64,000 nt of DNA. Origin: an uncultured Gemmatimonadales bacterium (GTDB taxonomy: Bacteria; Gemmatimonadota; Gemmatimonadetes; Longimicrobiales; Gaopeijiaceae). Shown here piece after piece: positions 24,163 to 33,512 of the stretch; position 1 is the first letter of the stretch; each line of letters opens with the position of its first letter. The DNA lies in contig CALFPJ010000042.1 in assembly GCA_937919655.1 (NCBI GenBank), positions 1-64,000 of the forward strand, in the 5' to 3' direction. A program made the translations under genes and the position numbers. The notes below the pieces were generated by a model, which made no database searches, was not told where the DNA came from, and worked only from the letters and a program-made list of their open reading frames with translations.

Positions 24163-27009
24163 ATGTCCAACGCCCCCATCCGCATCCGCGGTGCTCGCCA
24201 GCACAACCTCAAGGACTTGGACGTCGACCTACCGCGCCGCCGATTCACGGTGATCACGGGGCCGTCGGGGTCAGGAAAGAGCTCGCTCGCGCTCGATACG
24301 CTCTTTGCCGAAGGCCAGCGCCGATATGTGGAGTCTTTGTCCACGTACGCGAAGCAGTTTCTTGAGAGGATGGAAAAGCCGGACGTGGACTCCATCGAGG
24401 GCATCTGCCCGGCGGTCGCGATCGAACAAAAGAACCCGACCAAGTCGAGCCGTTCGACGGTCGGGACCGCGACCGAGGTCTATGACTACCTGCGCCTGCT
24501 TTGGGCTCGGGTAGGCCGTACGCACTGCCCGGAGTGCGACCGACACGTCCGCCCCGACACGGTGACGGGCGCCGTGGACGCCGTGCTCGCGCTCCCCGCC
24601 GACCGCCGTATCCAGGTGACGTTCCCGCTCCCCCGCAGCGGCGAAATCACCCACAAGATGATCGTCTCCAATCTTCGCTCTATGGGCTTCATGCGGATCC
24701 TCGTGGACGGGGAGTCGTTCGACCTGGCGGATCCGGAGACCGAAGACCCTGGTGTGCTCGGCGCTGACTTGGGGACCGCCAGCGAGATCCTCGTCATCGT
24801 GGATCGCCTCAAGACCGGAACTGACATCGGCGAGCGACTTGCGGACTCGCTCGGCACCTGTTTCGTGGAAGGCGAAGGCGAGTCCGTCGTGATCGTCGCG
24901 GACGGCGCGGGTTCAGATCGCCTGCTATTCACCGAGCACTTTCGCTGCCCCGAGCACCGGGACATCGTGTTCCTTGATCCGACGCCCCAACTTTTCTCGT
25001 TCAACAATCCCTACGGGACGTGTCAACTGTGCACGGGCTTCGGCGCGACGCTCGACTATGACCCTGAGCTGATCATCCCGAACCCCAAACGCACGTTGAG
25101 CGAGGGTGCGGTGGATCCCTGGTCGAAGCCCCGGTACAACCGCGAGCGAGACAAACTCAGAGCCTTCGCGCTGGACAAGAATGTGTCGCTCTACTCCCCC
25201 TGGGAGGAATTGCCGGAGAGCTTCCGCGAGGCGGTGCTTTACGGCGCCAAGGGCAAGAAAGGGGTGAAGGCCTTTAAGGGCATCATCCCCTTCCTCGTGT
25301 CCAAGGAATCGAAGCGCTACAAGCAGTACATTCGCGTCTTCTTGCGTCAGTATCAGTGCCCTAAGACATGTCGGGAGTGCGGGGGCGCGCGCATACGCGC
25401 GCAGGCCCTGAACGTTCGAGTAGGTGACCGGACGATCGCCTACGTGTCAGAGCTGCCGTTGGAGGAATTGGCTCCCTGGATCGAGTCGCTCGAGCTCTCG
25501 GCGATGGAAGAGAGGATTGCCGAGACCATTCTGCGAGAGATCCGCGCACGAGTGGCATTCTTGGTAGAAGTCGGCCTCGGCTATCTGACGCTCAGTCGCC
25601 AAATGCGCACGCTCTCTGGTGGAGAGGCGCAACGAATCAACTTGGCAAACTCTCTGGGCAGCGCGCTGGTCGACACACTGTATGTGCTGGATGAGCCGAC
25701 CATCGGCCTCCACCCCAAGGACACGGGCGCGCTGCTGGGTCTACTCCACAAGCTCCGCGACGCCGGCAACACGGTGGTCGTTGTGGAACATGACTCCCAG
25801 GCCATTCTCTCGGCCGATCACGTGGTTGAGTTGGGCCCCGCCTCGGGTGAACAGGGCGGCCAATTGGTCTACGAAGGCCCTCCTGGCCTGCTCGCGGGCA
25901 AGGACACCGCCACGGGTCGGTATCTGTCGGGCGGCTCTTCGATTGATGCTCCGAAGCGACAACGCGACGTCGGGGGGCCGAGCCTTTCCCTTCGCGGCGC
26001 CCGCCTCCACAACCTTCAGGGCGTCGATGTCGACATCCCTCTGGGTACGTTGACGGTAGTGACCGGCGTGTCGGGCTCGGGGAAGTCGACGCTCGTGCAT
26101 GATGTACTTTATCGAGCTGCCGAGCGGGAGCTTGCCGGTGAAACGACGGCGAAGGAACACTTGGGTGAAGCGGTTGGCGTGTATGATGCGCTTGAGGGGT
26201 TGACGCAACTCGAGGCTGTTGTGCTTGTGGACCAGTCTCCGATCGGGAAGACGCCGCGCTCCAACCCCGTGACCTACATCAAGGCTTGGGACGAAGTGCG
26301 AAAGCTCTTCTCCATCCAGCGATCGGCGATCGACAAGGGGTTCGGCCCAGGCCACTTCAGCTTCAACGTGGCTGGCGGGCGCTGCGAAGAGTGCAAGGGC
26401 GCCGGTCAGGTGCAGGTCGAGATGGTCTTCATGGCCGACGTGTTCGTGCCGTGTGACGCCTGCGGCGGGAAGCGGTACAGCCGCGAGGTGCTCCAAGTCA
26501 AAATCAAGGGCAAGAACGTCTCCGAGGTGCTCGCGCTCACAGTCGACGAGGCGATCCGTTTCTTCATCAGGGAGCGGAAGCTCGGGAAGATGTTGTGGCA
26601 GCTTCAGCAGGTGGGCCTGGGCTATCTGCGGCTGGGGCAGGCTGCGACCACGCTTTCGGGAGGCGAGGCACAGCGACTCAAGGTCGCCAGGGAGTTCGCC
26701 GGTGCTGCGGGAAAGAAGGGCCGCAAACTCTACATCCTGGACGAGCCCACGACCGGTCTCGCCGGCGAGGACATCGCCAAGCTACTTGGTGTGCTTGAGA
26801 GGCTTGTGGAGGCGGGAAATACGGTCCTACTCATCGAGCACAATCTGGACGTGATCAAGGTCGCGGACTGGGTCATCGATATGGGGCCGGGCGCGGGAAG
26901 TCGGGGCGGTGAAGTTGTCGCGATGGGCAGACCTGAGACCGTCGCGGGGGTGCCCGGCAGCGCCACAGGACGGTACCTGGCCGAGGCGCTTTTTGGCCAG
27001 CTTGGATGA
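24163..27009 (+). CDS. uvrA: Excinuclease ABC subunit A
   Basis: UvrA is the damage-recognition ATPase of nucleotide excision repair. The 948-residue protein has two ABC modules: Walker A GPSGSGKSSLA near residue 33 and VSGSGKSTLVHD in the second half, two LSGGEAQR signatures, and zinc-binding cysteine pairs (CPKTCRECGG; CEECKGAG with CDACGGKRY). The block GKTPRSNPVTYIKAWDEVRKLFS is diagnostic. After the second Walker B the usual GLHFxDI is GLAGEDI, so the D-loop His is replaced by Ala, an unusual feature. It is divergent from the his operon, with overlapping candidate promoters. Confidence 0.95.
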   Translation: MSNAPIRIRGARQHNLKDLDVDLPRRRFTVITGPSGSGKSSLALDTLFAEGQRRYVESLSTYAKQFLERMEKPDVDSIEGICPAVAIEQKNPTKSSRSTVGTATEVYDYLRLLWARVGRTHCPECDRHVRPDTVTGAVDAVLALPADRRIQVTFPLPRSGEITHKMIVSNLRSMGFMRILVDGESFDLADPETEDPGVLGADLGTASEILVIVDRLKTGTDIGERLADSLGTCFVEGEGESVVIVADGAGSDRLLFTEHFRCPEHRDIVFLDPTPQLFSFNNPYGTCQLCTGFGATLDYDPELIIPNPKRTLSEGAVDPWSKPRYNRERDKLRAFALDKNVSLYSPWEELPESFREAVLYGAKGKKGVKAFKGIIPFLVSKESKRYKQYIRVFLRQYQCPKTCRECGGARIRAQALNVRVGDRTIAYVSELPLEELAPWIESLELSAMEERIAETILREIRARVAFLVEVGLGYLTLSRQMRTLSGGEAQRINLANSLGSALVDTLYVLDEPTIGLHPKDTGALLGLLHKLRDAGNTVVVVEHDSQAILSADHVVELGPASGEQGGQLVYEGPPGLLAGKDTATGRYLSGGSSIDAPKRQRDVGGPSLSLRGARLHNLQGVDVDIPLGTLTVVTGVSGSGKSTLVHDVLYRAAERELAGETTAKEHLGEAVGVYDALEGLTQLEAVVLVDQSPIGKTPRSNPVTYIKAWDEVRKLFSIQRSAIDKGFGPGHFSFNVAGGRCEECKGAGQVQVEMVFMADVFVPCDACGGKRYSREVLQVKIKGKNVSEVLALTVDEAIRFFIRERKLGKMLWQLQQVGLGYLRLGQAATTLSGGEAQRLKVAREFAGAAGKKGRKLYILDEPTTGLAGEDIAKLLGVLERLVEAGNTVLLIEHNLDVIKVADWVIDMGPGAGSRGGEVVAMGRPETVAGVPGSATGRYLAEALFGQLG

Positions 27010-27178
27010 CTTGCCCCTGACGGCATGATTCGGGGACGAAAATGCGTTATTTTTCAGCGCCTCGGATGGCCCTCCCCATCGGCCCCCGAAAGACCCTTCA
27101 TGAGCCTCCGCGGAGCCATTGTTTGCGCCATTTTTCTGGTATCCCTAAGCGCTCCCTGATTCGCGGGAAGGCCATTTA

Positions 27179-27568
27179 GTGCGCCCCGTCGCGTCCGCTG
27201 TGTCGGTTGCCAGCGTGCTCCTTGGGCTTGAGTTGGCGACGAAGGCGATCTCCTTGGCGGTAGGGCGCGTTGGCTCAGGTTTTTCGGCGATCATGAATGG
27301 CCTCGATTCGCATGTGTCTACGACACGCTTTGTGTGCGGGGTACTTCTCCTCGTGTTGGGCTTTCTGACCTGGCTTGTCGTGACAGCTCTGGCGTATGCT
27401 GAGCAGCACATGGCACGCAACGGCGACCGGTGCCCGTCCTGCAAGGGCGGGACACACCGGGTGAAGCGAACCAAGACCCAGAAGATTTTTGAGCGACTGT
27501 TGGGGCGGGAGCTGTCGGCGCGCCACGGTGAAGAGTGTGAATGGAGCGGGCTCGCCCTGAAGTACTAG
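27179..27568 (+). CDS. Small membrane protein with cysteine pair
   Basis: This 129-residue protein (GTG start) has two predicted membrane helices (about 7-27 and 49-72), then a cytoplasmic tail with CPSCKGGTHRVKRTKTQK and a later Cys in EECEW. The CPSC and the later Cys could bind a metal like a partial zinc ribbon (inference). I do not recognise the family. It sits between uvrA and gyrA, 48 bases upstream of gyrA. Confidence 0.6.
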   Translation: MRPVASAVSVASVLLGLELATKAISLAVGRVGSGFSAIMNGLDSHVSTTRFVCGVLLLVLGFLTWLVVTALAYAEQHMARNGDRCPSCKGGTHRVKRTKTQKIFERLLGRELSARHGEECEWSGLALKY

Positions 27569-27616
27569 GCGACCTGCATCCGGGACGATCGGATCAACTT
27601 TGAGAAGGACGAACAC

Positions 27617-30223
27617 ATGAGCGACGAGCTCGAGCTCGTAGGCGGAAGCGGAGACGGCGGCGGCGAGACCGTGCTGTCACGCCTCATCGAAGACGAAATG
27701 CGTGAATCGTTCATCGATTATTCGATGAGCGTAATCGTACAACGGGCCCTACCCGACGTTCGGGACGGCCTCAAGCCGGTTCACCGGCGCATTCTGTACG
27801 CGATGAGCGAAATGGGGCTCAGCCCTGGTCGCGCGTACAAGAAGAGCGCGACCGTGGTCGGTGACGTCCTTGGTAAGTACCACCCCCATGGTGACTCGGC
27901 TGTCTACGACTCGATGGTGCGTATGGTGCAGGATTTCTCCCTGCGCTACCCGCTCGTCGATGGACAGGGAAACTTCGGTTCCGTAGACGGTGATCGCGCC
28001 GCTGCTTATCGGTATACGGAGGCGCGCCTCACGCACCTCTCGATGGAGTTGCTGGCCGATATCGACAAGGAGACCGTCAGGTACGCGCCCAACTTCGACG
28101 ACAGCAAGAAGGAGCCGACGGTTCTGCCGACGCGCTTTCCGAACCTGCTCGTTAATGGTTCGTCGGGTATCGCCGTCGGCATGGCGACCAACATTCCGCC
28201 ACACAACCTGCGAGAAGTGGTCGACGCCGCCATCGTCCTCGTGGACATTCCGGACCTGCCTCAGGAGGAGCTGGAGCGGATCGTTACGGGTCCGGACTTC
28301 CCCACCGGCGGCTTCATTTGTGGTCGAGACGGCATCAGGGACGCGTACCGTACCGGACGAGGGCGTGTGGTCATGCGTGCCCGAGCCCAGATCGAGGAAG
28401 TGGACGCGAACAGCGAGCGGATCGTCATCACCGAGATCCCGTTCATGGTCAACAAGTCGCGCCTGATCGAGCAGATCGCGCAGCTCGTGCGGGACAAGAA
28501 GCTCACGGAAATCCGCGACATGAGGGACGAGTCCGACCGCGATGGCATGCGCATCGTGATCGAGCTTAAGCGCGAGGCCGTACCGCAGATCGTCCTGAAC
28601 CGGCTCTACCGCCACACGCAGATGCAGTCGACGTTCGGGTGCAACATGCTCGCCCTCGTCGACGGTGAGCCGAAGACGATGGGACTTCGCGAGATGCTCA
28701 CGCACTTCGTGAACCATCGGCACGAAGTCATCATCCGCCGCAGCGAGTTCGACCTCGCAAAAGCCCTTGAGCGGGAGCACATCCTCGAAGGGCTTAAGAT
28801 CGCCGTCGACAACATCGAACGGGTGATCAAGATCATTCGTGGATCTGCAGACACTGAGATCGCGGCTGCGGGGCTTCAATCCGAATTCGATCTCTCAGAT
28901 CGGCAGACCAAGGCCATTCTGGACATGCGCCTCGCGCGCCTGACCGGCCTAGAGCTCGACAAGCTTGAGGAAGAGCTCGGTGAAGTACGCGCGACGATCA
29001 AGGAACTTCGCGAGATCCTTGAGTCGCTTGATCGTCGCAGGGAAATCCTCAAGGCTGAGCTTCTCGAAATTCGAGAGAAGTACGGCGACGAGAGACGTAC
29101 AGAGATCGTCGGCGCCATTGGTGACTTCAACGTCGAAGACCTCATCGTGGAAGAGGACATGGTCATCACCGTGTCCCGCCAGGGTTATGTGAAGCGTCTG
29201 GCGCTCGACACCTACCGGGCCCAACGGCGCGGCGGGCGAGGGCTTCGCGGAATGGAGACCAAAGAGGAGGACTGGGTCGAACACCTCTTCGTGGCGTCGA
29301 CGCACGACTACCTCATGATCTTCACGCGCGGCGGGCAGTGTTATTGGATCAAGGTCTGGGAGATCCCTGTAGGGGGCCGCATGTCACGCGGCAAGCCGAT
29401 CGTGAACATCCTGAACCTGGCGTCGGACGCAGACATCGCCTCGGTCGTGCCCGTGCGAGAGTTCTCTGCGGATAAGAACCTCATATTCTCCACGCGGAAG
29501 GGCGTGATCAAGAAGAGCTCGTTGGCGGCGTACGGAAACGTGCGTTCGGTGGGCCTCAACGCGATCAACATTAACGAGGGGGATGAACTCATCGACGTTC
29601 AGGTGACGTCGGGGGAAGACGAAATCATTCTTGCGAGTCGAAAGGGAATCGCCATCCGCTTCAAGGAGCAGGACGCGCGCCTGATGGGACGTGCGACGGC
29701 TGGAGTCCGCGGGCTCAACCTCCGGGGTGAAGACGTCGTCATCGGCATGGTGGTTGTCAGGCCTGACGCGACACTGCTCGTGGTCTCGGAGAAGGGGATG
29801 GGCAAGCGCACGGACGTCGACGCCTACCGTATGCAAAAGCGTGGCGGCAGGGGCGTGATCAACCTCAAGACGTCAGAGAAGACCGGCGACGTGATTGCGA
29901 TCAAGGCGGTCTCTGAAGACGAGCAGCTGATGATGATCACGAGAAAAGGTGTGGTTAACAGGCAACGTGTGTCAGAGATCTCGCACATCGGTCGGGCCAC
30001 GCAGGGCGTGAAGCTGATGAACCTCGATAAGGGTGACACTGTGGTGGACGTTGCTCGTATCGTTCTCGATGACGACGACGAGGAAGGTCTCGACGGAGAA
30101 GGCATGGAAGTCGTCGATGGCGAAATCGAGTCCGATGGGGATGACGCGAGCGTCACGGTCCACGATACGGATGCCGATACGGACGACGACCCGACGGAAG
30201 ACGACGACGGCGAGGAAGTTTGA
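27617..30223 (+). CDS. gyrA: DNA gyrase subunit A
   Basis: GyrA cuts and rejoins DNA in the A2B2 gyrase that introduces negative supercoils. The 868-residue protein has the catalytic Tyr133 (YRYTEARL) and the quinolone-pocket loop [12 protein letters not shown] with Ser94 and Asp98, matching the E. coli drug-sensitive residues Ser83 and Asp87. The C-terminal beta-pinwheel contains the GyrA box QRRGGRG. It ends in an acidic tail of about 50 residues ([12 protein letters not shown]...). AAGGA lies eight bases before the ATG. The stop overlaps the next gene by 4 bases. No gyrB is in the window. Confidence 0.96.
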   Translation: MSDELELVGGSGDGGGETVLSRLIEDEMRESFIDYSMSVIVQRALPDVRDGLKPVHRRILYAMSEMGLSPGRAYKKSATVVGDVLGKYHPHGDSAVYDSMVRMVQDFSLRYPLVDGQGNFGSVDGDRAAAYRYTEARLTHLSMELLADIDKETVRYAPNFDDSKKEPTVLPTRFPNLLVNGSSGIAVGMATNIPPHNLREVVDAAIVLVDIPDLPQEELERIVTGPDFPTGGFICGRDGIRDAYRTGRGRVVMRARAQIEEVDANSERIVITEIPFMVNKSRLIEQIAQLVRDKKLTEIRDMRDESDRDGMRIVIELKREAVPQIVLNRLYRHTQMQSTFGCNMLALVDGEPKTMGLREMLTHFVNHRHEVIIRRSEFDLAKALEREHILEGLKIAVDNIERVIKIIRGSADTEIAAAGLQSEFDLSDRQTKAILDMRLARLTGLELDKLEEELGEVRATIKELREILESLDRRREILKAELLEIREKYGDERRTEIVGAIGDFNVEDLIVEEDMVITVSRQGYVKRLALDTYRAQRRGGRGLRGMETKEEDWVEHLFVASTHDYLMIFTRGGQCYWIKVWEIPVGGRMSRGKPIVNILNLASDADIASVVPVREFSADKNLIFSTRKGVIKKSSLAAYGNVRSVGLNAININEGDELIDVQVTSGEDEIILASRKGIAIRFKEQDARLMGRATAGVRGLNLRGEDVVIGMVVVRPDATLLVVSEKGMGKRTDVDAYRMQKRGGRGVINLKTSEKTGDVIAIKAVSEDEQLMMITRKGVVNRQRVSEISHIGRATQGVKLMNLDKGDTVVDVARIVLDDDDEEGLDGEGMEVVDGEIESDGDDASVTVHDTDADTDDDPTEDDDGEEV

Positions 30224-31194
30224 CTGACCTGATGCAGGGAGAAGGGCTCGTTGGCCTGACCGAGATCGAGTCGGCAGCCCGCAGGCTGGTGGGCATTGCT
30301 GTGCCCACGCCGCTGCTTCCTTCCGACTGCGTATCGGAAGCGACGGGCGCACACGTTCGACTGAAGTGCGAAAATCTTCAGCGCGCCGGGTCGTTTAAGA
30401 TCCGAGGGGCGTACAACTTCGTGTCGCAGCTCTCCGACGATCAGGTCTCGGAAGGGATCATCACGTATTCGTCGGGAAATCACGCTCAGGCGGTAGCCTT
30501 GGCGGGGAAGCTGCGCGGCCTCCGGGTCGTGGTCGTCATGCCGACGACCGCGCCGAAGGTGAAGCGGGACGGCTGCGAGAGACTGGGTGCCGAGGTCTTC
30601 TATGAGGGCACTACGTCTATCGAACGAAAAGCGCGTGCTGAGGAAATCGCTGAACGCGAAGGACTGGTGATCGTGCCGCCTTTCGATCACCGCCACATCA
30701 TCGCTGGGCAGGGTACCGTTGGCCTGGAGATCGCCAGGGACTGGCCTGACGTGGACATCGTCTTGGTACCCATCGGGGGCGGCGGGCTCGCGAGCGGTGT
30801 CGCCGCGGCGGTCAAACGCATGATTTCCCATGCACAGGTGATCGGTGTTGAGCCCGAGGGTGCTGCGTCGATGCGGCTGGCACTCGACGAAGGGCATCCT
30901 GCCCTCCTTCATGAGATCAATACGATCGCGGACGGCCTCGCGCCGGTGATCGCAGGTGAACTCACATACGAGCACGCCCGCGACCTCATGGACGATGTCG
31001 TCACGGTGAGTGACGACGCGATTCGTGACGCCACCGACCTTCTGGTCAGCCGTCAGAAGCTGATCGTAGAGTTCTCAGGCGCTGCAACCACCGCCGCACT
31101 CCTGTCGGGTGCCGTAAAGGCTGAGGGGCGCCGCGTGGCGGTCGTCATCAGCGGTGGCAACCTTGATCCGTCACTACTCGCTGGACTCGCGTAG
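30220..31194 (+). CDS. Threonine/serine dehydratase (PLP fold type II)
   Basis: This enzyme probably deaminates threonine to 2-oxobutyrate or serine to pyruvate. The 324-residue protein has the PLP lysine in SFKIRGAYN (Lys60), the [10 protein letters not shown] substrate loop and the phosphate loop GGGGLASG. It lacks the C-terminal ACT-like regulatory domain of biosynthetic IlvA, so it is probably the short, catabolic (TdcB-like) or serine-racemase-like type. The TTG start overlaps the gyrA stop (TTGA); an ATG four codons later is the alternative. Confidence 0.88.
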   Translation: MTDLMQGEGLVGLTEIESAARRLVGIAVPTPLLPSDCVSEATGAHVRLKCENLQRAGSFKIRGAYNFVSQLSDDQVSEGIITYSSGNHAQAVALAGKLRGLRVVVVMPTTAPKVKRDGCERLGAEVFYEGTTSIERKARAEEIAEREGLVIVPPFDHRHIIAGQGTVGLEIARDWPDVDIVLVPIGGGGLASGVAAAVKRMISHAQVIGVEPEGAASMRLALDEGHPALLHEINTIADGLAPVIAGELTYEHARDLMDDVVTVSDDAIRDATDLLVSRQKLIVEFSGAATTAALLSGAVKAEGRRVAVVISGGNLDPSLLAGLA

Positions 31195-31222
31195 TGGGCC
31201 ATCCGATGGGCTGGAGTCGATG

Positions 31223-31906
31223 ATGCGCCGGGTGATCCTGTTCGACATTGATGGAACGCTGCTTTGGGGCGGGCCGGCGAAGGACGCCTTCTGTGACGCC
31301 ATGGTCGAAGTGTACGGGACGGCCGGCGACGTGGAGAACGTGAGCTTCTCTGGTAAGACGGATCCTCAGATCGTGCGTGAACTGTTGGCGGGATCTGGAG
31401 TCGACAGCGACGTGATGCGTGCCGGACTCCCGCTTCTTTGGGCAGGCTACACCGCCCGTTTGGAAGTGGGTCTGGATGATAATCCGGTGACCGTTCTTCC
31501 CGGTGTCCGAGGGCTTCTCGCGGCGCTTTCTGAGGTGCCCGACGTCGGGGTGGCCCTTCTCACTGGGAACATCGTGCGAGGCGCGGAGCTCAAGCTGGGA
31601 TCGGCCGGTCTGTGGGATCACTTCGCCCTGGGCAGTTATGGATCCGATCATGAGGAACGCGACGAGTTGCCGGCGATCGCTCTAGAGAGAGCGAGGGCCA
31701 TGTGGCGCCCGACCCTGCAGGCCATCGACACCATCGTGGTCGGTGATACGCCACGTGACGTGTCGTGCGGACAGGCTGGTGGCACCCGCACAATGGCCGT
31801 CGCAACAGGGTATTACGGCGTCGACGAGTTGAGGCAGACCGGCGCCGATCACGTACTGGAGGACCTCTCCGACACAGCTAACGTACTGTCTTTGCTGACA
31901 GCGTGA
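31223..31906 (+). CDS. HAD-superfamily phosphatase
   Basis: This 227-residue HAD hydrolase has motif I FDIDGTL (nucleophile Asp8), motif II LLTGN, and motif III/IV VVGDTPRDVSCGQAGG. The cap-domain layout resembles phosphoglycolate-type phosphatases; the substrate is not assignable. GGAG at 31213-31216 lies six bases before the chosen ATG; the adjacent ATG at 31220 is also possible. Confidence 0.85.
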   Translation: MRRVILFDIDGTLLWGGPAKDAFCDAMVEVYGTAGDVENVSFSGKTDPQIVRELLAGSGVDSDVMRAGLPLLWAGYTARLEVGLDDNPVTVLPGVRGLLAALSEVPDVGVALLTGNIVRGAELKLGSAGLWDHFALGSYGSDHEERDELPAIALERARAMWRPTLQAIDTIVVGDTPRDVSCGQAGGTRTMAVATGYYGVDELRQTGADHVLEDLSDTANVLSLLTA

Positions 31907-31993
31907 CATCGTGACATAAGGACGTCGTCCCTGCACTGCTTGATTGGCCGGGGGGGCGGAAACATCTTGGAAGTCTGAGCGCAGTAAATGACA

Positions 31994-32013
31994 GCCGCCT
32001 TTTTTGGGGCGGC
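31994..32013. other. Stem-loop in dsbA-like leader
   Basis: GCCGCC and GGCGGC arms flank a T-rich 8-base loop, about 50 bases before the DsbA-like start. The T tract is in the loop, so this is not a standard terminator. The rest of 31907-32062 holds no gene I can support. Confidence 0.3.
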
Positions 32014-32062
32014 CTGCACCAACACCATTGGCGCGCCATTGGCGGCCCACAGGGGAGTGAAC

Positions 32063-32809
32063 GTGTCCAGAGCCGAAGATCGGAAGAAAGCCCGCGAAGG
32101 TGGGTCCGACATGACGAAGTTTTATTTGATTCTCGGCGTGATCGCCGTGGTCGGGATTGGGGCCGTCGGCTATTCGGTAGGCAGCAACACCTTTGGCACC
32201 GCGGCTTCCGAGCCCGTGGAAGTGCCAGGCCTGGACGACCAGGCGACGCTCGTTGCCATGGCGCAGGGTGTGAAGAAGGGTGACGAGGACGCGCCCTTCA
32301 CGATCATCGAATTCGGGGACTATCAGTGCCCAGGGTGTGGGGAGTTTGGCCTGAGCGTAGAGCCCCAGATCGACCTGTTGTTGGTCCAGACGGGTAGGGC
32401 ACAGTTCATCTACTACGACTTCCCTCTGACGCAGGTCCACCCGCATGCCTTCCTGGCCGCGCGGGCGACCCGTTGCGCTCAGGACGGCGATAAGTACTGG
32501 GAGTACCACACCATGCTCTTCCGCAATCAGTCGTCATGGTCCGTTCAGCAGAGTGCGATCGGCGCTTTCGTTGGATATGCCGAGGACGTTGGCCTCGAGG
32601 GCGATGCTTTCGAAAGCTGCCTGAAGAGCGACGAGCATGCAGACGTGGTCTCAGCCAACATGCGCCTCGGCTACGAACTCGCTGTGCCGAGTACGCCGAC
32701 GATCATGGTTCAGGGATTTGGCCAACTCCGTCGCTTACGGAACAATTCCTATCAAGGCATTGAAGAAGCGATGGCCGCGATCGAAGCTGCTGCTGCCGCG
32801 GGCAACTGA
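32063..32809 (+). CDS. Membrane-anchored DsbA-like thiol:disulfide oxidoreductase
   Basis: This 248-residue protein has a basic N-terminus, one membrane helix (about 19-38) and a periplasmic thioredoxin-fold domain with the redox motif CPGC (Cys89, Cys92) in FGDYQCPGCGEF. The cis-Pro loop is VPSTPTIMVQG. It would introduce or isomerise disulfides outside the membrane. The next gene is a VKOR homologue, the usual reoxidant of such DsbA proteins in bacteria without DsbB. The GTG at 32063 is chosen because AGGGGAG ends five bases upstream; the GTG at 32057 is an alternative. Confidence 0.88.
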   Translation: MSRAEDRKKAREGGSDMTKFYLILGVIAVVGIGAVGYSVGSNTFGTAASEPVEVPGLDDQATLVAMAQGVKKGDEDAPFTIIEFGDYQCPGCGEFGLSVEPQIDLLLVQTGRAQFIYYDFPLTQVHPHAFLAARATRCAQDGDKYWEYHTMLFRNQSSWSVQQSAIGAFVGYAEDVGLEGDAFESCLKSDEHADVVSANMRLGYELAVPSTPTIMVQGFGQLRRLRNNSYQGIEEAMAAIEAAAAAGN

Positions 32810-32812
32810 CGC

Positions 32813-33304
32813 TTGACGGAAGACTCGATCTACCCAGTCGACGACATGGGCAGCGCGGCCTCAGCCACGCCGCCCATGAATCGTATGGTGATTGCCGCAT
32901 TGGCTTTGGTCGGCATTTTTGTCGCCCTCTACCTCTTCGCCCACAATCTCGGGCTGGGTGGCCCCATGGTGTGTGGCGTGGGTGACTGTGCCGCCGTTCA
33001 GTCGAGCATTTACGCCAAGGTCGGCCCAGTGCCGGTCTCTGCGATCGGCCTGGTGGGATACATCGCGCTCCTGGTGCTGTCCTTTATGGGTATCCAGCCC
33101 GGCCGGCGCGACTCCCGGGCGATCGGCGGTCTGCTGCTTGCGGGTGCCTTTGGAGGTACGGTGTTCTCCGCGTACCTGACCTATCTCGAAGCCGCTGTGA
33201 TTCACGCGTGGTGCCAGTATTGCGTGATCTCGGCCATCCTTATTACGCTGATCTTTTTTGCGGCCCTCGCTGAAGTGCCGCGCCTCCGGGGGAATCGTTC
33301 GTGA
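32813..33304 (+). CDS. Vitamin K epoxide reductase (VKOR) family protein
   Basis: Bacterial VKORs reoxidise DsbA-type proteins and pass electrons to quinones. This 163-residue protein has four predicted membrane helices, the loop cysteines Cys54 and Cys59 (MVCGVGDCAAV) and the quinone-site CxxC (Cys133, Cys136 in WCQYC). It lies three bases after the DsbA-like gene and probably forms a disulfide relay with it. The start is TTG at 32813; an ATG 11 codons later (32846) is the alternative. Confidence 0.9.
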   Translation: MTEDSIYPVDDMGSAASATPPMNRMVIAALALVGIFVALYLFAHNLGLGGPMVCGVGDCAAVQSSIYAKVGPVPVSAIGLVGYIALLVLSFMGIQPGRRDSRAIGGLLLAGAFGGTVFSAYLTYLEAAVIHAWCQYCVISAILITLIFFAALAEVPRLRGNRS

Positions 33305-33501
33305 GCGCTGAGAAGACGAAGGCTAGGGTACGCCTGCTTTTTGTGGATGACGGGTCCTACCACCACGAAGAAATCGACATCCCGGCCGCTTCGCTCGAGG
33401 AATACGATCGACTCATCGATTGTGTGCGCGAGGACCCAGCCGTGTTGAAAGTGGTGCACGTAGACATCGACCGGTTGTGCGCCGCCTACCTACTCCAGTA
33501 G
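33301..33501 (+). CDS. Small hypothetical protein
   Basis: This 66-residue acidic protein (GTG start) shares 4 bases with the VKOR stop (GTGA), so it is translationally coupled to the redox pair. The sequence alternates strands and a helix (ARVRLLFVDDGSYHHEEIDIP, then a helical EEYDRLIDCVRED), with two Cys and no signal peptide. The function is unknown. Confidence 0.6.
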   Translation: MSAEKTKARVRLLFVDDGSYHHEEIDIPAASLEEYDRLIDCVREDPAVLKVVHVDIDRLCAAYLLQ

Positions 33502-33512
33502 AGGATCCAGGC

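Noticed and set aside
24105-24443. Upstream extension of the leader ORF as a 138-residue protein
   Set aside because: That part is antisense to uvrA and lacks protein character; only the last 25 codons show the His-rich leader design.
27100-27162. 20-codon hydrophobic ORF (ATG at 27100) before the small membrane protein gene
   Set aside because: Resembles a signal sequence but ends after 20 residues; too short to support.
27749-28879. 376-codon minus-strand ORF
   Set aside because: Antisense to gyrA, with His/Arg/Asp-rich shadow composition and no ribosome binding site.
29824-30975. 383-codon minus-strand ORF
   Set aside because: Antisense to gyrA and the dehydratase, with a Ser-rich run mirroring the acidic GyrA tail.
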